From: CAVTPU01 sp963736695
GTDB taxonomy: Bacteria > Actinomycetota > Actinomycetes > Mycobacteriales > Micromonosporaceae
Assembly: GCA_963736695.1 (NCBI GenBank)
Contig: CAVTPU010000004.1
Coordinates: 930,001-994,000 of the forward strand
DNA: 64,000 bases
Direction: 5' to 3'
The notes beneath the pieces are model-generated. The model was not told where the DNA came from. It ran no database searches and was given only the letters and a program-made list of their open reading frames with translations. Both the position numbers and the translations under genes were made by a program. This document shows, one piece after another, positions 35,269-43,801 of the stretch. Within the stretch, counting starts at the first letter, position 1; every line of letters starts with the position of its first letter.

Positions 35269-37239
35269 ATGACCGACCGACCGGTGCGCGTCTGCATCGT
35301 CGGCGCCGGGCCGCGTGGCCTGTCCGTCCTGGAACGGATATGCGCCAACGCCGGAGACCGCGCGGTGACCGTCCACATCGTCGACCCGCATCCGGCTGGC
35401 GCGGGCAAGGTGTGGCGATCCGACCAGCACCGACACCTGCTGGCAAACACGGTCGCGTCCCAAGTCACGATGTTCACCGACGACACCGTCGACATGGACG
35501 GGCCAGTCGTCGCCGGTCCGAGTCTCGCCGAGTGGGCGCGTTTCCTCACCGTCATGGGTTCCGTGGAGTCCTATGACGACTGGGTGTTGGAGGAGGCCAA
35601 GCGAACCGGCCCGAACACCTATCCGAGCCGCGCTTTCTACGGCGTCTATCTGCGGTGGGTGTTCCGACGCGTCGTCAGCCAGGCGCCCGCCGGCGTTCAG
35701 GTGCACTTTCACCAGACCGCGGCCGTCGACCTCGTCGACGTTGGTCCCGAAGGGACACAGCGGGTGGTGCTCGACGGAGGCGCCACTCTCGACGGCATCG
35801 ACGCCGTCGTGCTCGCACAGGGACACCTCGGCGCCACACCGACCGACGTCGAGACCGCGCTCGGCCAATTCGCTCAACAGCACGGACTGCACTACGTGCC
35901 GCCGCTCAACCCCGCCGACGCGGATCTGTCCTTTGTCGAGGCCGGCGAGCCGGTGCTGTTGCGGGGGCTCGGCCTGTGCTTCTTCGACTACATGGCTTTG
36001 CTGACCACAGGTCGGGGCGGGCGATTCGACCGACGTGATGACAGGCTCACCTATCTGCCGTCCGGCGCCGAGCCGCTTATCTATGCGGGCTCCCGGCGCG
36101 GCATCCCCTTTCACGCGCGGGGTGAAAACCAAAAAGGCGCGTCGCTGCGACACGAGCCAGTCATGCTCACCGTGGACGTCATCGACAAGCTGCGGACGAT
36201 GGGCACCGAGGGCAACGGCATCGACTTTCGACGCGATGTCTGGCCGCTCGTCGCCAAAGAAGTCGAAACCGTCTACTACGCCACACTCATCTCCCAACGC
36301 GGATGCGGCTGCGACGCCGACCGATTCCGGTCCGCATATCTACCTCTCGAGTGGGGCAGTGAGGCCGAAGCGGGCGTACTCGAGGATTTTGCCGTGCCGG
36401 ACGGCCAGCAGTGGGACTGGGAAAGCGTTCTCCATCCCCATCACGGGCTCGAATTCGCCGGACCGGACGACTTCCGGTCCTGGCTCATCGGCTATCTGGC
36501 CCACGACATCGACTCGGCGAGGCAGGGCAACCTCACCAACCCAATCAAGACCGCCCTCGACGTGCTGCGCGACCTGCGCAACGAGGTTCGTCTCGTGGTC
36601 GACCACGGCGGCCTCTCCGGACGGTCCTATCGCGACGATCTCAACGGGTGGTATACCCCACTCAACGCCTTCCTCTCCATCGGACCACCGACGAGCCGCA
36701 TCGAGGAACTGCTGGCGCTCATCGAGGCGGGCGTGCTCACCATCGTCGGCCCGGACCTGCGGGTGGAGACCGACCCCGACACGGGTCGATTCACCGCCGA
36801 ATCGGCGCTCGGACCCGAGTCGCGGGTGAGCCTCACCACCCTCATCGAGGCTCAGCTCGGCGGGCCGAACCTCGGCCGCACCACCGACCCGCTGCTCCAG
36901 CGCCTGCTCACGACCGGGCAGGCCAGCGCCTATGTCATCGCCGACTCGGAGGCGGGCGACTTCCACACCACCGGACTCGCGGTCACCCAACGCCCCTATC
37001 ACCTCGTCGACGCGACCGGATCGGCGCACCCTCGACGGTTCGCGCTCGGCGTGCCGACCGAAGGCGTGCACTGGGTGACCGCGGCGGGCATCAGGCCGGG
37101 CGTCAACTCGGTGACCCTCGCCGACTCGGACGCGATCGCCCGAGCCGCCCTGCTCGCCTCGGCCCCGGAGGCCGTCCAACACGACCTTCGACCGGTTCCG
37201 GCGACGGACACCCCCGTCAGCACCGGCCCCAACCGGTAA
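35269..37239 (+). CDS. CreE-like FAD-dependent oxygenase (putative aspartate N-oxygenase)
   Basis: 656 residues from ATG 35269 with GGGAGGAAG upstream. N-terminal FAD fold VCIVGAGPRGLSVLERICAN (GAGPRG at residues 12-17) and the family motif GAGKVWRSDQHRHLLANTVA (about 45-64) followed by VTMFTDDTV place it in the FAD-NAD(P)-binding family PF13454, which contains CreE of cremeomycin biosynthesis. CreE oxidises L-aspartate to nitrosuccinate. Assignment rests on family motifs plus the adjacent CreD-like lyase and nitronate monooxygenase. A general FAD/NAD(P)-binding role is certain; the substrate is inferred. First gene of a three-gene cassette, 11 bp from the next. Confidence 0.75.
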   Translation: MTDRPVRVCIVGAGPRGLSVLERICANAGDRAVTVHIVDPHPAGAGKVWRSDQHRHLLANTVASQVTMFTDDTVDMDGPVVAGPSLAEWARFLTVMGSVESYDDWVLEEAKRTGPNTYPSRAFYGVYLRWVFRRVVSQAPAGVQVHFHQTAAVDLVDVGPEGTQRVVLDGGATLDGIDAVVLAQGHLGATPTDVETALGQFAQQHGLHYVPPLNPADADLSFVEAGEPVLLRGLGLCFFDYMALLTTGRGGRFDRRDDRLTYLPSGAEPLIYAGSRRGIPFHARGENQKGASLRHEPVMLTVDVIDKLRTMGTEGNGIDFRRDVWPLVAKEVETVYYATLISQRGCGCDADRFRSAYLPLEWGSEAEAGVLEDFAVPDGQQWDWESVLHPHHGLEFAGPDDFRSWLIGYLAHDIDSARQGNLTNPIKTALDVLRDLRNEVRLVVDHGGLSGRSYRDDLNGWYTPLNAFLSIGPPTSRIEELLALIEAGVLTIVGPDLRVETDPDTGRFTAESALGPESRVSLTTLIEAQLGGPNLGRTTDPLLQRLLTTGQASAYVIADSEAGDFHTTGLAVTQRPYHLVDATGSAHPRRFALGVPTEGVHWVTAAGIRPGVNSVTLADSDAIARAALLASAPEAVQHDLRPVPATDTPVSTGPNR

Positions 37240-37250
37240 GATTCGGCGAC

Positions 37251-38663
37251 ATGACGATCGCCAATATATCCTCATCCGTCGATGCCGGCCTGCTCGCACC
37301 TGTGCGGGCCGGCACCGCGGTCGAGTCGCTGACCACCGACCGGGCATGGTTGCAGGCCATGCTCGACGCCGAGGTCGCGTTGGTGTGGTCGCAGGTGAGC
37401 CTCGGGTCCGTCCCCGAAAAGGCGGCCACCGTGATCGAATCGGTCGCGCACGCCGACCGCTTCGACCTCGTCGATCTCGCCCACGCGTCCCGCGCCGCAG
37501 CCAACCCGGTGGTGGCGATGGTGGAGCGACTCACCACCACGGTCGCGGCGACCGATCCGGCCGCCGCCGACTATGTGCACCGCGGCTCAACCAGCCAGGA
37601 CGTGCTCGACACCGCGACCATGGTGATCGCCGCCCGATGCCTACAGGTCATCATCGAGGACCTCGAGCGCACCGCCGACGCCGCAGCCCACCTCGCCGAC
37701 GAGCACCGCGACACCGTCATGGCCGGTCGCACACTAAGCCAGCACGCCGTACCCGTCACGTTTGGCCTTAAGGCCGCGGGGTGGGCACACGCGGTGACCC
37801 GAGCGGCCACCCGCCTGCGCACGGTCCGCGACACGCTGCCGGCACAGCTCGGCGGCGCCGCCGGCACCCTCGCCGGATATCTGGAATACGCCGGAGCGGA
37901 CGCCGACCCGGCCGACTACACGGCACGGCTCATGGAGACCTTCGCCGGGCGGCTCGGCCTCGCCACTCCGATCGTGCCCTGGCACACCGACCGGGCCGTG
38001 GTCGTCGAGCTCGGCTGGGAACTCGCCACCGTCACCGGCGTGCTCGGCAAGATCGCCGTGGATGTGCGATCAATGGCCCGCACCGAAGTCGCCGAGGTCG
38101 CCGAACCGGCCGCAGCCGGGCGGGGCGCGTCGTCCGCGATGCCCCAGAAACGCAACCCCGTGCTCGCCACCCTCATCATCGCCGCCGCGACCCAGACCGG
38201 GCCGCTCGCCGCCGCGTTGTCCCACACCATGCTCGCCGAGGACGAACGCCCCGCCGGGGCCTGGCACGCCGAGTGGCAACCCCTGCGCGACTGCCTGCGC
38301 CTCGCCGGCGGCGCCGCGCAGACGGCCGCCGAACTCGTCGAGGGGCTCACCGTCGACGTCGACCGGATGCGCACGAACGTCGGCCTCACCGGTGGCCTGA
38401 TCCTCACCGAACGGGTCGCGGCCGCGCTCGCCCCACGCCTGGGCAAAGCCGCCGCGAAAAAGGTCGTCTCCGCGGCGGCGCTCGCGGCGGCGGACTCCGG
38501 CCGGTCGTTCACCGATGAACTGCTCGCCGCACCGCAACTGGTCGGCCAGATCGACCCGACGGAACTGCAACCGTTGCTGGTCGCCGACCACTACCTCGGC
38601 GCCGCCGGCGTGCTGGTCGATCGCGCGTTGGACGAACACCGCGCACACGTCGGACGGCGGTGA
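37251..38663 (+). CDS. CreD-like lyase of the fumarase/adenylosuccinate-lyase superfamily (putative nitrosuccinate lyase)
   Basis: 470 residues. Superfamily motifs: YVHRGSTSQDVLDTATMV (about 104-121), GRTLSQHAVPVTFGLKAAGW and GRGASSAMPQKRNPV with the catalytic loop serines S294-S295 and K300/N302. The closest textbook family is 3-carboxy-cis,cis-muconate cycloisomerase (PcaB), but none of the other protocatechuate genes is present. CreD, the nitrosuccinate lyase that splits nitrosuccinate to fumarate and nitrite, belongs to the same branch and is always paired with CreE. The pairing here supports that reading. Its stop overlaps the next gene's start (GTGA). Confidence 0.75.
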   Translation: MTIANISSSVDAGLLAPVRAGTAVESLTTDRAWLQAMLDAEVALVWSQVSLGSVPEKAATVIESVAHADRFDLVDLAHASRAAANPVVAMVERLTTTVAATDPAAADYVHRGSTSQDVLDTATMVIAARCLQVIIEDLERTADAAAHLADEHRDTVMAGRTLSQHAVPVTFGLKAAGWAHAVTRAATRLRTVRDTLPAQLGGAAGTLAGYLEYAGADADPADYTARLMETFAGRLGLATPIVPWHTDRAVVVELGWELATVTGVLGKIAVDVRSMARTEVAEVAEPAAAGRGASSAMPQKRNPVLATLIIAAATQTGPLAAALSHTMLAEDERPAGAWHAEWQPLRDCLRLAGGAAQTAAELVEGLTVDVDRMRTNVGLTGGLILTERVAAALAPRLGKAAAKKVVSAAALAAADSGRSFTDELLAAPQLVGQIDPTELQPLLVADHYLGAAGVLVDRALDEHRAHVGRR

Positions 38664-39808
38664 CACCGATGAATCTGCTGGATCTGCGCCGTCTCACCCA
38701 GCCCGTCATCTGCGCGCCGATGGCTGGCGGACCGTCGACTCCCGAACTCGTCAGCGCGGTGGGCGCCGCCGGCGGGCTGGGGATGCTCGCGGCGGGATAT
38801 AAGCAGCCGGCGGCGGTCGAGGCCGAGGTGGCGGCGGTCCGCGCCGCCGGCGAGGTCGCCTTCGGCGTCAACGTCTTCGTGCCAGTGGCGCTTGCAGCCG
38901 GCGGCACCAACGACTCGGCCACCGCTGTTCCGCTCGCCGGGTCACCGGCCGCCGCGACTGCCCCTGTGGCGCCGGCGTCCCCTGTGGACCCGGTGCCTCC
39001 TGCGGCACTGGCGTCCTATCAGGACAGTCTGCGGGCCGAGGCCGACGAGCTCGGCGTGTCACTCGGCGTCGCGTCGGGGGTCGACGACGACCACTTCGCA
39101 GCAAAGATCGATCTGCTGTGCCGACTGCTGGTCCCGGTGGTGTCGTTCACTTTCGGATCTCCACCGTCCGATGTGGTCACACGGTTGCACGAGGTGGGCA
39201 CGACGGTTCTCGTCACCGTGACGAGTGTCGCCGAGGCCGTCGCCGCGCAGGAACGCGGAGCCGACGCACTTGTGGTGCAAGGGGTCGAGGCCGGCGGACA
39301 CCGTGGGGGTCTCGACTGCGAGGATTCCGAAGGCCTCGGCCTGCTCCCACTGCTGCGGTTGGTCGCCGCCCGCAGCCACGTGCCGCTGATCGCCGCCGGC
39401 GGGCTCGCCGACGGCGCGGCGATCGCGGCCACCCTCGTGGCCGGCGCCGTCGCGGCCCAATTGGGCACGGCGTTTCTCGCCTGCCCTGAGGCGGGGACCA
39501 ACGCCGTGCACCGCGCCGAAATCGGCGGTGGCCGAGACACCGTGCCCACTCGGGCCTTCACCGGCCGGTGGGCCAGGGCCCTGCGCAACGACTTCGTCAC
39601 CCGCCACGCCGACGCCCCCGCCGGATATCCGCAGATCCATCAGCTGACTGGGCCGCTTCGGGCGCGGGCGCTGGCCGAACGCGACCCGGAGCGTCTGCAC
39701 CTGTGGGCCGGGCAGGCCCACTCGCTCAGCCGCGCGATGCCCGCCGGCGAGCTCGTGCGGGTGCTCGGCGTCGAGGCCCGCAAGGCTTTGGCCACAGTCA
39801 CAATCTGA
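38660..39808 (+). CDS. Nitronate monooxygenase (NMO, 2-nitropropane dioxygenase-like)
   Basis: 382 residues from GTG 38660 (ATG 38669 is the alternative). FMN-dependent TIM barrel that oxidises alkyl nitronates, notably propionate-3-nitronate, releasing nitrite. Motifs: ICAPMAGGPSTPELVSAVG (about 14-32), VVSFTFGSPP, DALVVQGVEAGGHRG, IAAGGLADGAAIA and AQLGTAFLACPEAG. An Ala/Pro-rich insert (about 85-110) is unusual. Coupled to the CreD-like lyase by a 4-nt overlap. In nitro-compound pathways such an enzyme protects the producer or recycles nitronates; here it suggests the cassette makes or meets a nitronate. Confidence 0.88.
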   Translation: MTPMNLLDLRRLTQPVICAPMAGGPSTPELVSAVGAAGGLGMLAAGYKQPAAVEAEVAAVRAAGEVAFGVNVFVPVALAAGGTNDSATAVPLAGSPAAATAPVAPASPVDPVPPAALASYQDSLRAEADELGVSLGVASGVDDDHFAAKIDLLCRLLVPVVSFTFGSPPSDVVTRLHEVGTTVLVTVTSVAEAVAAQERGADALVVQGVEAGGHRGGLDCEDSEGLGLLPLLRLVAARSHVPLIAAGGLADGAAIAATLVAGAVAAQLGTAFLACPEAGTNAVHRAEIGGGRDTVPTRAFTGRWARALRNDFVTRHADAPAGYPQIHQLTGPLRARALAERDPERLHLWAGQAHSLSRAMPAGELVRVLGVEARKALATVTI

Positions 39809-39846
39809 CCCGTACGGGTGCGTCCGCGGTGCCCACACCCGGGCGA

Positions 39847-39978
39847 ATTCATCAGACTCAGCAGGTCGTAACCCGACCAACGCCCGCGCGACGACTGATG
39901 AATCTCGGCGTCTCCTCGGGGCTGAGCAGCGAAAGCAACCTGCGACCGTTGAGTTGTGTCGCACCCAACGGTCGCAGG
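39847..39978. terminator. Two hairpins downstream of the nitro cassette
   Basis: First structure: 9-bp outer stem ATTCATCAG/CTGATGAAT (39847-39855 with 39895-39903), enclosing a GGTCG/CGACC stem. Second: 13-bp stem (39939-39951 with 39966-39978) with a 14-nt loop. They lie between the convergent NMO and lipoprotein genes and likely stop transcription from both sides. Confidence 0.55.
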
Positions 39979-40008
39979 GGGAAGCCAATGTGAGGTCGTT
40001 CTTTATTG

Positions 40009-40653
40009 CTAACAGCCTGGGAGCGTGCCCTTCGCTACGATTTCGATGCCTCCGAGTATGCCATCAGCCTTCTCCCCAGCGGTGAAATGATATTCGGCGT
40101 TTGGGTTTCCCGGAATATCGGCGACTTCATAGCCAGACGTCTCTTCGCCAGGTTTACTGCTTGCCGGCACCTTTCGCTTGGACGGGTACAGCGCGTCCAG
40201 CTCCTTGCGTGTCGTGCGGTAGATCATGGCTCCTTCTGGCGTCGGAGTGTCTGCGGGGGCGGAGATGGAAACGATCTTCGAGTTCACGAAGTAGATCATG
40301 CCGTCGCCGCGGGTCCGGTTGGTGATGACTTTCTTGTCCGGACCGAGCATGTCGGCGTGGCTACAGTTTTCGGCGATCGGCGTAATACTGACGACGATCC
40401 CGGTCGCTTTCGCCTCTTCGAGGCTCTGCCCCAGCCGCACCGGGCCATATCCGAAGGGCCCAAAGGTCAATGGTCCGGTGGTCGGAGTGGCCGCTGGTGG
40501 CGCAACCGATGTGCCCGCCGAGGGCGTTGGAGCGCCACTGCTCGCGTTCGCCCCTTGAGGGTCGCTCGCAGAACATCCGGCGGCGAGCGCGAGCGCGAGC
40601 GCCGATGGCGCGGCGAGCGCGAGCCCGAACCGGCGCGCGGTGGTGAGTCGCAT
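40009..40653 (-). CDS. Lipoprotein of unknown function
   Basis: 214 residues. Lipobox LALAAGC with lipidated C27, then a Ser/Pro/Thr linker to about residue 60. The exported domain starts LTFGPFGYGPVRLGQSLEEA, and its opening LGQSLEEAKATG resembles the repeats of surface-anchored beta domains (SmpA/BLIP-like). Two other cysteines (NCSHADM and the final LPGC) may pair. It appears monocistronic. Function unknown. Confidence 0.75.
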   Translation of the reverse strand: MRLTTARRFGLALAAPSALALALAAGCSASDPQGANASSGAPTPSAGTSVAPPAATPTTGPLTFGPFGYGPVRLGQSLEEAKATGIVVSITPIAENCSHADMLGPDKKVITNRTRGDGMIYFVNSKIVSISAPADTPTPEGAMIYRTTRKELDALYPSKRKVPASSKPGEETSGYEVADIPGNPNAEYHFTAGEKADGILGGIEIVAKGTLPGC

Positions 40654-41286
40654 TGATCCTCCTATGTGTGAGGCGGCAGAGGCGCACCTCGATTTCTGGA
40701 TGGATCCTAGGCGCGCTAGTCAAACGCACCCGTGACTGGGCGCGGCGGAATCGCCGCCACGACAGTGAGTCACGATGACGGCCCGCGCTTCCCCGACAGG
40801 CCAGTCATGCAGTGTCGCAATGGCATAAAACGGGCGCAGGACGGCGTCGGTTCATCATCGTGGCGATTGCGGGTCGTTGCGAGCGGCCCGCAATCGCCAC
40901 GTTCATGAGTGGGCAATACCGGTGACCAGTCAGCGTGCTGGGCGGACGCCATATACGGGGCAAAAGTGGTGTTTGTAGTGACGCAGCACGGACACGTGGG
41001 GGTGCGCCAACACTGCGGTGGCCCAGCCGGGGCGGTCCCGAACAGCTGGCGAACCGCCAGCGAAGCAGAACATGACGGAACACGACACAACAGGCCGAAC
41101 ACGAAGCGAAGAGGATCAAACGCCTATTGACCACATATGAGACACGAAAGAGTTGCCAACGTGAGACGCTGACGAGGTGACGCGCAGCCCAAACGGCGAT
41201 TCACGCCCTGACCCGGCGCCGCACGGCGGAAAAGCCGACAGTGGAAATGCTGACGGCGGCCGGACAGCAGCGCACCCAACGGCGGC
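40654..41286. other. 633-bp region without a recognisable gene
   Basis: Between the lipoprotein gene and the MFS exporter. It holds the promoter side of the lipoprotein gene, hairpin-element copy B (40859-40941) and about 340 bp of unannotated DNA. ORFs on either strand lack coding character and family resemblance. A GTG at 41177 opens a frame that would run into the exporter out of phase. Confidence 0.6.
40859..40941 (-). repeat. Dispersed hairpin element, copy B
   Basis: 15-bp perfect stem, arms 40859-40873 and 40887-40901, with a 13-nt loop. The adjacent flank 40902-40941 is the reverse complement of the flank of copy A at 12317-12361 (two mismatches in 43 nt). Basal pairs CGTGG/CCACG are the same, upper stems differ, so pairing rather than sequence is conserved. 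Confidence 0.75.
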
Positions 41287-42846
41287 ATGGCGCACGGCGG
41301 CATGGCGCTCGTCGCGCTGATCGTCGTCGCGGCCGTGGCCAACCTCAACCTCGCCGTCGCCAACGTCGCCCTGCCCTCGATCGGGCGGGCCTTCGACGCC
41401 AGCCAGACCAGCCTCGACCTCATCTCGGTGGGCTATTCGTTGGGTTTGGCCGCCTCGGTGCTCTATCTCGGGGCTGTGGGCGACCGCTATGGCCGCAAGC
41501 TGATGCTCATCGTCGGGGTGTGCGTGTCGGTGCCGGCGTGTCTGATCGCGGCCTACGCACCCGACGAGCACGTGCTGGTCGCCGCCCGACTGCTGGGTGG
41601 TCTCGCCGCCGGCATGGCCTATCCGACCACGCTCGCGTTGATCACGGCACTGTGGGCGGGCGCCGCCCGCACCCGGCGCATCGCGATCTGGTCCGGGGTG
41701 GGTGCCGCGATCTCCACCCTCGGCCCAGTGGTCTCCGGATGGTTGTTGCTGCGCTTCTGGTGGGGCTCGGTCTTTCTGGTGACTCTGCCGTTGGCGGCGG
41801 TCGCGATCATTCTCGCCCTGCGTTTCGTGCCCGCGCACGTCAACGAGACCACCGCCAAGGTCGACCACCGTGGCGGGGTACTTTCGGTGATCATGGTGGC
41901 GGGCATCGTGTTGGCGATCAACCTCATGACCTCGCCTAGCCAGCGCGCCACCGCGTGGCTGCTGCTCGGCATCGGAGTGCTGGGGCTGGTCGCGTTCGTG
42001 TGGCGCCAACGGCGTACGGATGAACCTCTTTTTGACCTGGCGGTCGCGGGCCGACGCGTCTTCTGGGTCGCCGCAGTCGCCGGAATCATCGTCTTCGGCT
42101 CGCTCATGGGTGCGATGTTCGTCGGACAACAGTTCCTGCAAAACGTGCTGAGCTATTCCACTTTGGAGGCAGGGGCGGCGATCGTGCCGGGCGCCGCCCT
42201 CATGATCGTGGCCGCGCCGATCTCGGCACGGCTGGTGATCCGGCGAGGCGCCCGGCTGACTCTGCTCATTGGATATGCCTTCTGCCTGGCGGGATTCCTC
42301 GTCGCGTTGCTCACATGGCGGGAGGGCGTGTCCCGGTGGCCCGTCGTGGCCTGCTATGCGCTGGTCGGCGCGGGCGTCGGGTTCGCGGGCACGCCCGCGT
42401 CGCATTCGTTGACCAGCTCCGTGCCGGTGCGCCGTGCTGGCATGGCCTCGGCCACCGCCGACCTGCAGCGGGATCTCGGTGGAGCGCTCATGCAGTCATT
42501 GCTCGGCGCGTTGCTCACCGCCGGCTATGCCCACGCGTTCAGCCAACGCCTCGCCGACGCCCCCAACGCGGCCGACGTCTCGTCGTCGGTCGCGTCGGAG
42601 CTGGAGAAGTCGTTCTCCTCCGCAGCCGACACGGCGCTGCGCTATCCGCAATACGCCGAGCAGATCATCGCGGCGGCGAAGGACTCCTTTGTCCATGGGG
42701 CGGATTGGTCGTTCCTGACCGCGATCATCGCGGTGCTCATCGGAGCGGTCATCGTGGCGGTCTTCTTTCCGAAGAAGGCTGCCGAAGAGGAGGCCTTGCG
42801 ACGCTATCGAGACGAGGACGTCACGAACCAGTCGCCACCGCGATGA
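41287..42846 (+). CDS. MFS drug exporter, DHA2 (14-TM) family
   Basis: 519 residues, about 14 membrane helices. DHA2 motifs: LNLAVANVALPSIGRAF (motif D1 region), GDRYGRKLMLI (motif A) and GPVVSGWLLLRFWWGSVFLV (motif C). Such exporters expel drugs or metabolites using the proton gradient. The 5' end is odd: a 15-bp sequence ACGGCGGCATGGCGC is exactly duplicated (41279-41293, 41294-41308), giving two candidate ATG starts (41287, 41302) without a clear ribosome site, and an upstream GTG (41177) opens a different frame with an N-terminus-like peptide. The end overlaps the convergent protease gene by 26 bp. Confidence 0.88.
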   Translation: MAHGGMALVALIVVAAVANLNLAVANVALPSIGRAFDASQTSLDLISVGYSLGLAASVLYLGAVGDRYGRKLMLIVGVCVSVPACLIAAYAPDEHVLVAARLLGGLAAGMAYPTTLALITALWAGAARTRRIAIWSGVGAAISTLGPVVSGWLLLRFWWGSVFLVTLPLAAVAIILALRFVPAHVNETTAKVDHRGGVLSVIMVAGIVLAINLMTSPSQRATAWLLLGIGVLGLVAFVWRQRRTDEPLFDLAVAGRRVFWVAAVAGIIVFGSLMGAMFVGQQFLQNVLSYSTLEAGAAIVPGAALMIVAAPISARLVIRRGARLTLLIGYAFCLAGFLVALLTWREGVSRWPVVACYALVGAGVGFAGTPASHSLTSSVPVRRAGMASATADLQRDLGGALMQSLLGALLTAGYAHAFSQRLADAPNAADVSSSVASELEKSFSSAADTALRYPQYAEQIIAAAKDSFVHGADWSFLTAIIAVLIGAVIVAVFFPKKAAEEEALRRYRDEDVTNQSPPR

Positions 42847-43543
42847 ACTCGATCGTGTTGAGGGTCAGGTGCGCGGTGAATGCGGCGAGCAGCGTGCCCC
42901 GGCGCAGTCTCAGCGCGCCGAACGCGCCGCCAGCGAGGACTCCGGTGAGCAACATGTACCACAAGCCGCCGGCCCAGTGGAGCGTTCCAAATAGGACACA
43001 GGTGACGACGAACGCGACCGGAGTGCCCCACCGCCGGCCGAGTTGACGCAACGCATAGCCGCGATAGAACGTCTCCTCGACGACCGGCGCGAGCACGACG
43101 TTGGCGATGAAGAACGGAACCAGCGCGGTGCCCAGTGACGGCAACAACTGTCCGGCTGGCACGATGTCGCCGACGGTGCGCTGCAGGTGCGTCATGAGTG
43201 GGTTGAGCCACCACAGATAGGCGCCGGCGATGGCCGCGCCGACCGCGACGCCGAGTCCAATGTCGACCCCCGAGGACCGCGGCGACCGGAGGCTCCAGCC
43301 GAGGTCGCGAAGGCTGACCCGGTCGCGACGCACGGCCCAGGCCAACACGGCGACGAGCAGCAGCTGGGTGATGAGCAGGAGCGCGGGGATCTGACCCGTC
43401 ACCTGCGCCTGCACCGCTTCTGGATCTTGCCTGGTACGGGCAGTGACCACCGCTGAGAGGCCAACGATCGCTGCGAGGAACGCGAGCGGGCCGAGCACCA
43501 GCGCGGTGATGGCTCGTCGCACGGGAGGGGAACCAGTCGTCAT
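42821..43543 (-). CDS. CPBP-family intramembrane metalloprotease
   Basis: 240 residues, about 7-8 membrane helices. The Abi/CAAX-type motifs are complete: EETFYRG (E156, E157, R161), FGTLHWAGG (H189) and HLTLN (H225, N229). Members cleave within membranes or process prenylated or peptide substrates, some giving bacteriocin immunity; the substrate here is unknown. The promoter region upstream is AT-rich (ATACACTATCTATAAGTTAT, 43543-43562), unusual for this DNA. Confidence 0.9.
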   Translation of the reverse strand: MTTGSPPVRRAITALVLGPLAFLAAIVGLSAVVTARTRQDPEAVQAQVTGQIPALLLITQLLLVAVLAWAVRRDRVSLRDLGWSLRSPRSSGVDIGLGVAVGAAIAGAYLWWLNPLMTHLQRTVGDIVPAGQLLPSLGTALVPFFIANVVLAPVVEETFYRGYALRQLGRRWGTPVAFVVTCVLFGTLHWAGGLWYMLLTGVLAGGAFGALRLRRGTLLAAFTAHLTLNTIEFIAVATGS

Positions 43544-43588
43544 ACACTATCTATAAGTTATATCTGCCAGTGATGTCAAGCCAGGGCT

Positions 43589-43636
43589 GTTCCGGTCGGG
43601 AGGCGTTCCGGTCGGGAGGCGTTCCGATCGGCGACG
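43589..43636. repeat. Tandem 16-bp repeats
   Basis: GTTCCGGTCGGGAGGC occurs twice in a row (43589-43604, 43605-43620), followed by a degenerate third copy (GTTCCGATCGGCGAC). Lies between the protease and amylase genes; no function evident. Confidence 0.7.
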
Positions 43637-43663
43637 GCCCCCGGGCCATACGACGCGCACAAA

Positions 43664-43701
43664 GCTCCGCCCCGGTCAGGGTGAGCTGACCGGGGCGGAG
43701 C
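43664..43701. terminator. GC-rich hairpin
   Basis: Perfect 16-bp stem (43664-43679 with 43686-43701), 6-nt loop, about 100 bp after the amylase stop on the minus strand. Probably a second terminator for the amylase transcript. Confidence 0.6.
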
Positions 43702-43753
43702 CGCAACGAACGCGTGTCGCTGGTGAACCAGCGAGGTTGCGTGAGGTAGGCAG

Positions 43754-43795
43754 GGTGTGAGTGCGCGTTCGCCGCGGCGAACGCGCACTCACACC
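43754..43795. terminator. Perfect 42-nt palindrome directly after the amylase gene
   Basis: Bases 43754-43795 are fully self-complementary with no loop bases, 6 bp after the amylase stop (43802 on the minus strand). As RNA it forms a stem with a 3-4 nt apex and would end amylase transcription; as DNA it could extrude as a cruciform. Confidence 0.75.
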
Positions 43796-43801
43796 GCGAT
43801 G

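Noticed and set aside
37251..38663. 3-carboxy-muconate cycloisomerase of protocatechuate breakdown
   Set aside because: No pcaG/H/C/D genes nearby; the neighbour is a CreE-like enzyme, which fits nitrosuccinate lyase better.
39847..39903. Integron attC-like or attachment site
   Set aside because: The 9-bp stem lacks the R-box/L-box sequences and no integrase is near.
40770..41102. 110-residue Cys-rich minus-strand ORF
   Set aside because: Falls across the dispersed hairpin element, no ribosome site, no homologous reading in the other copy.
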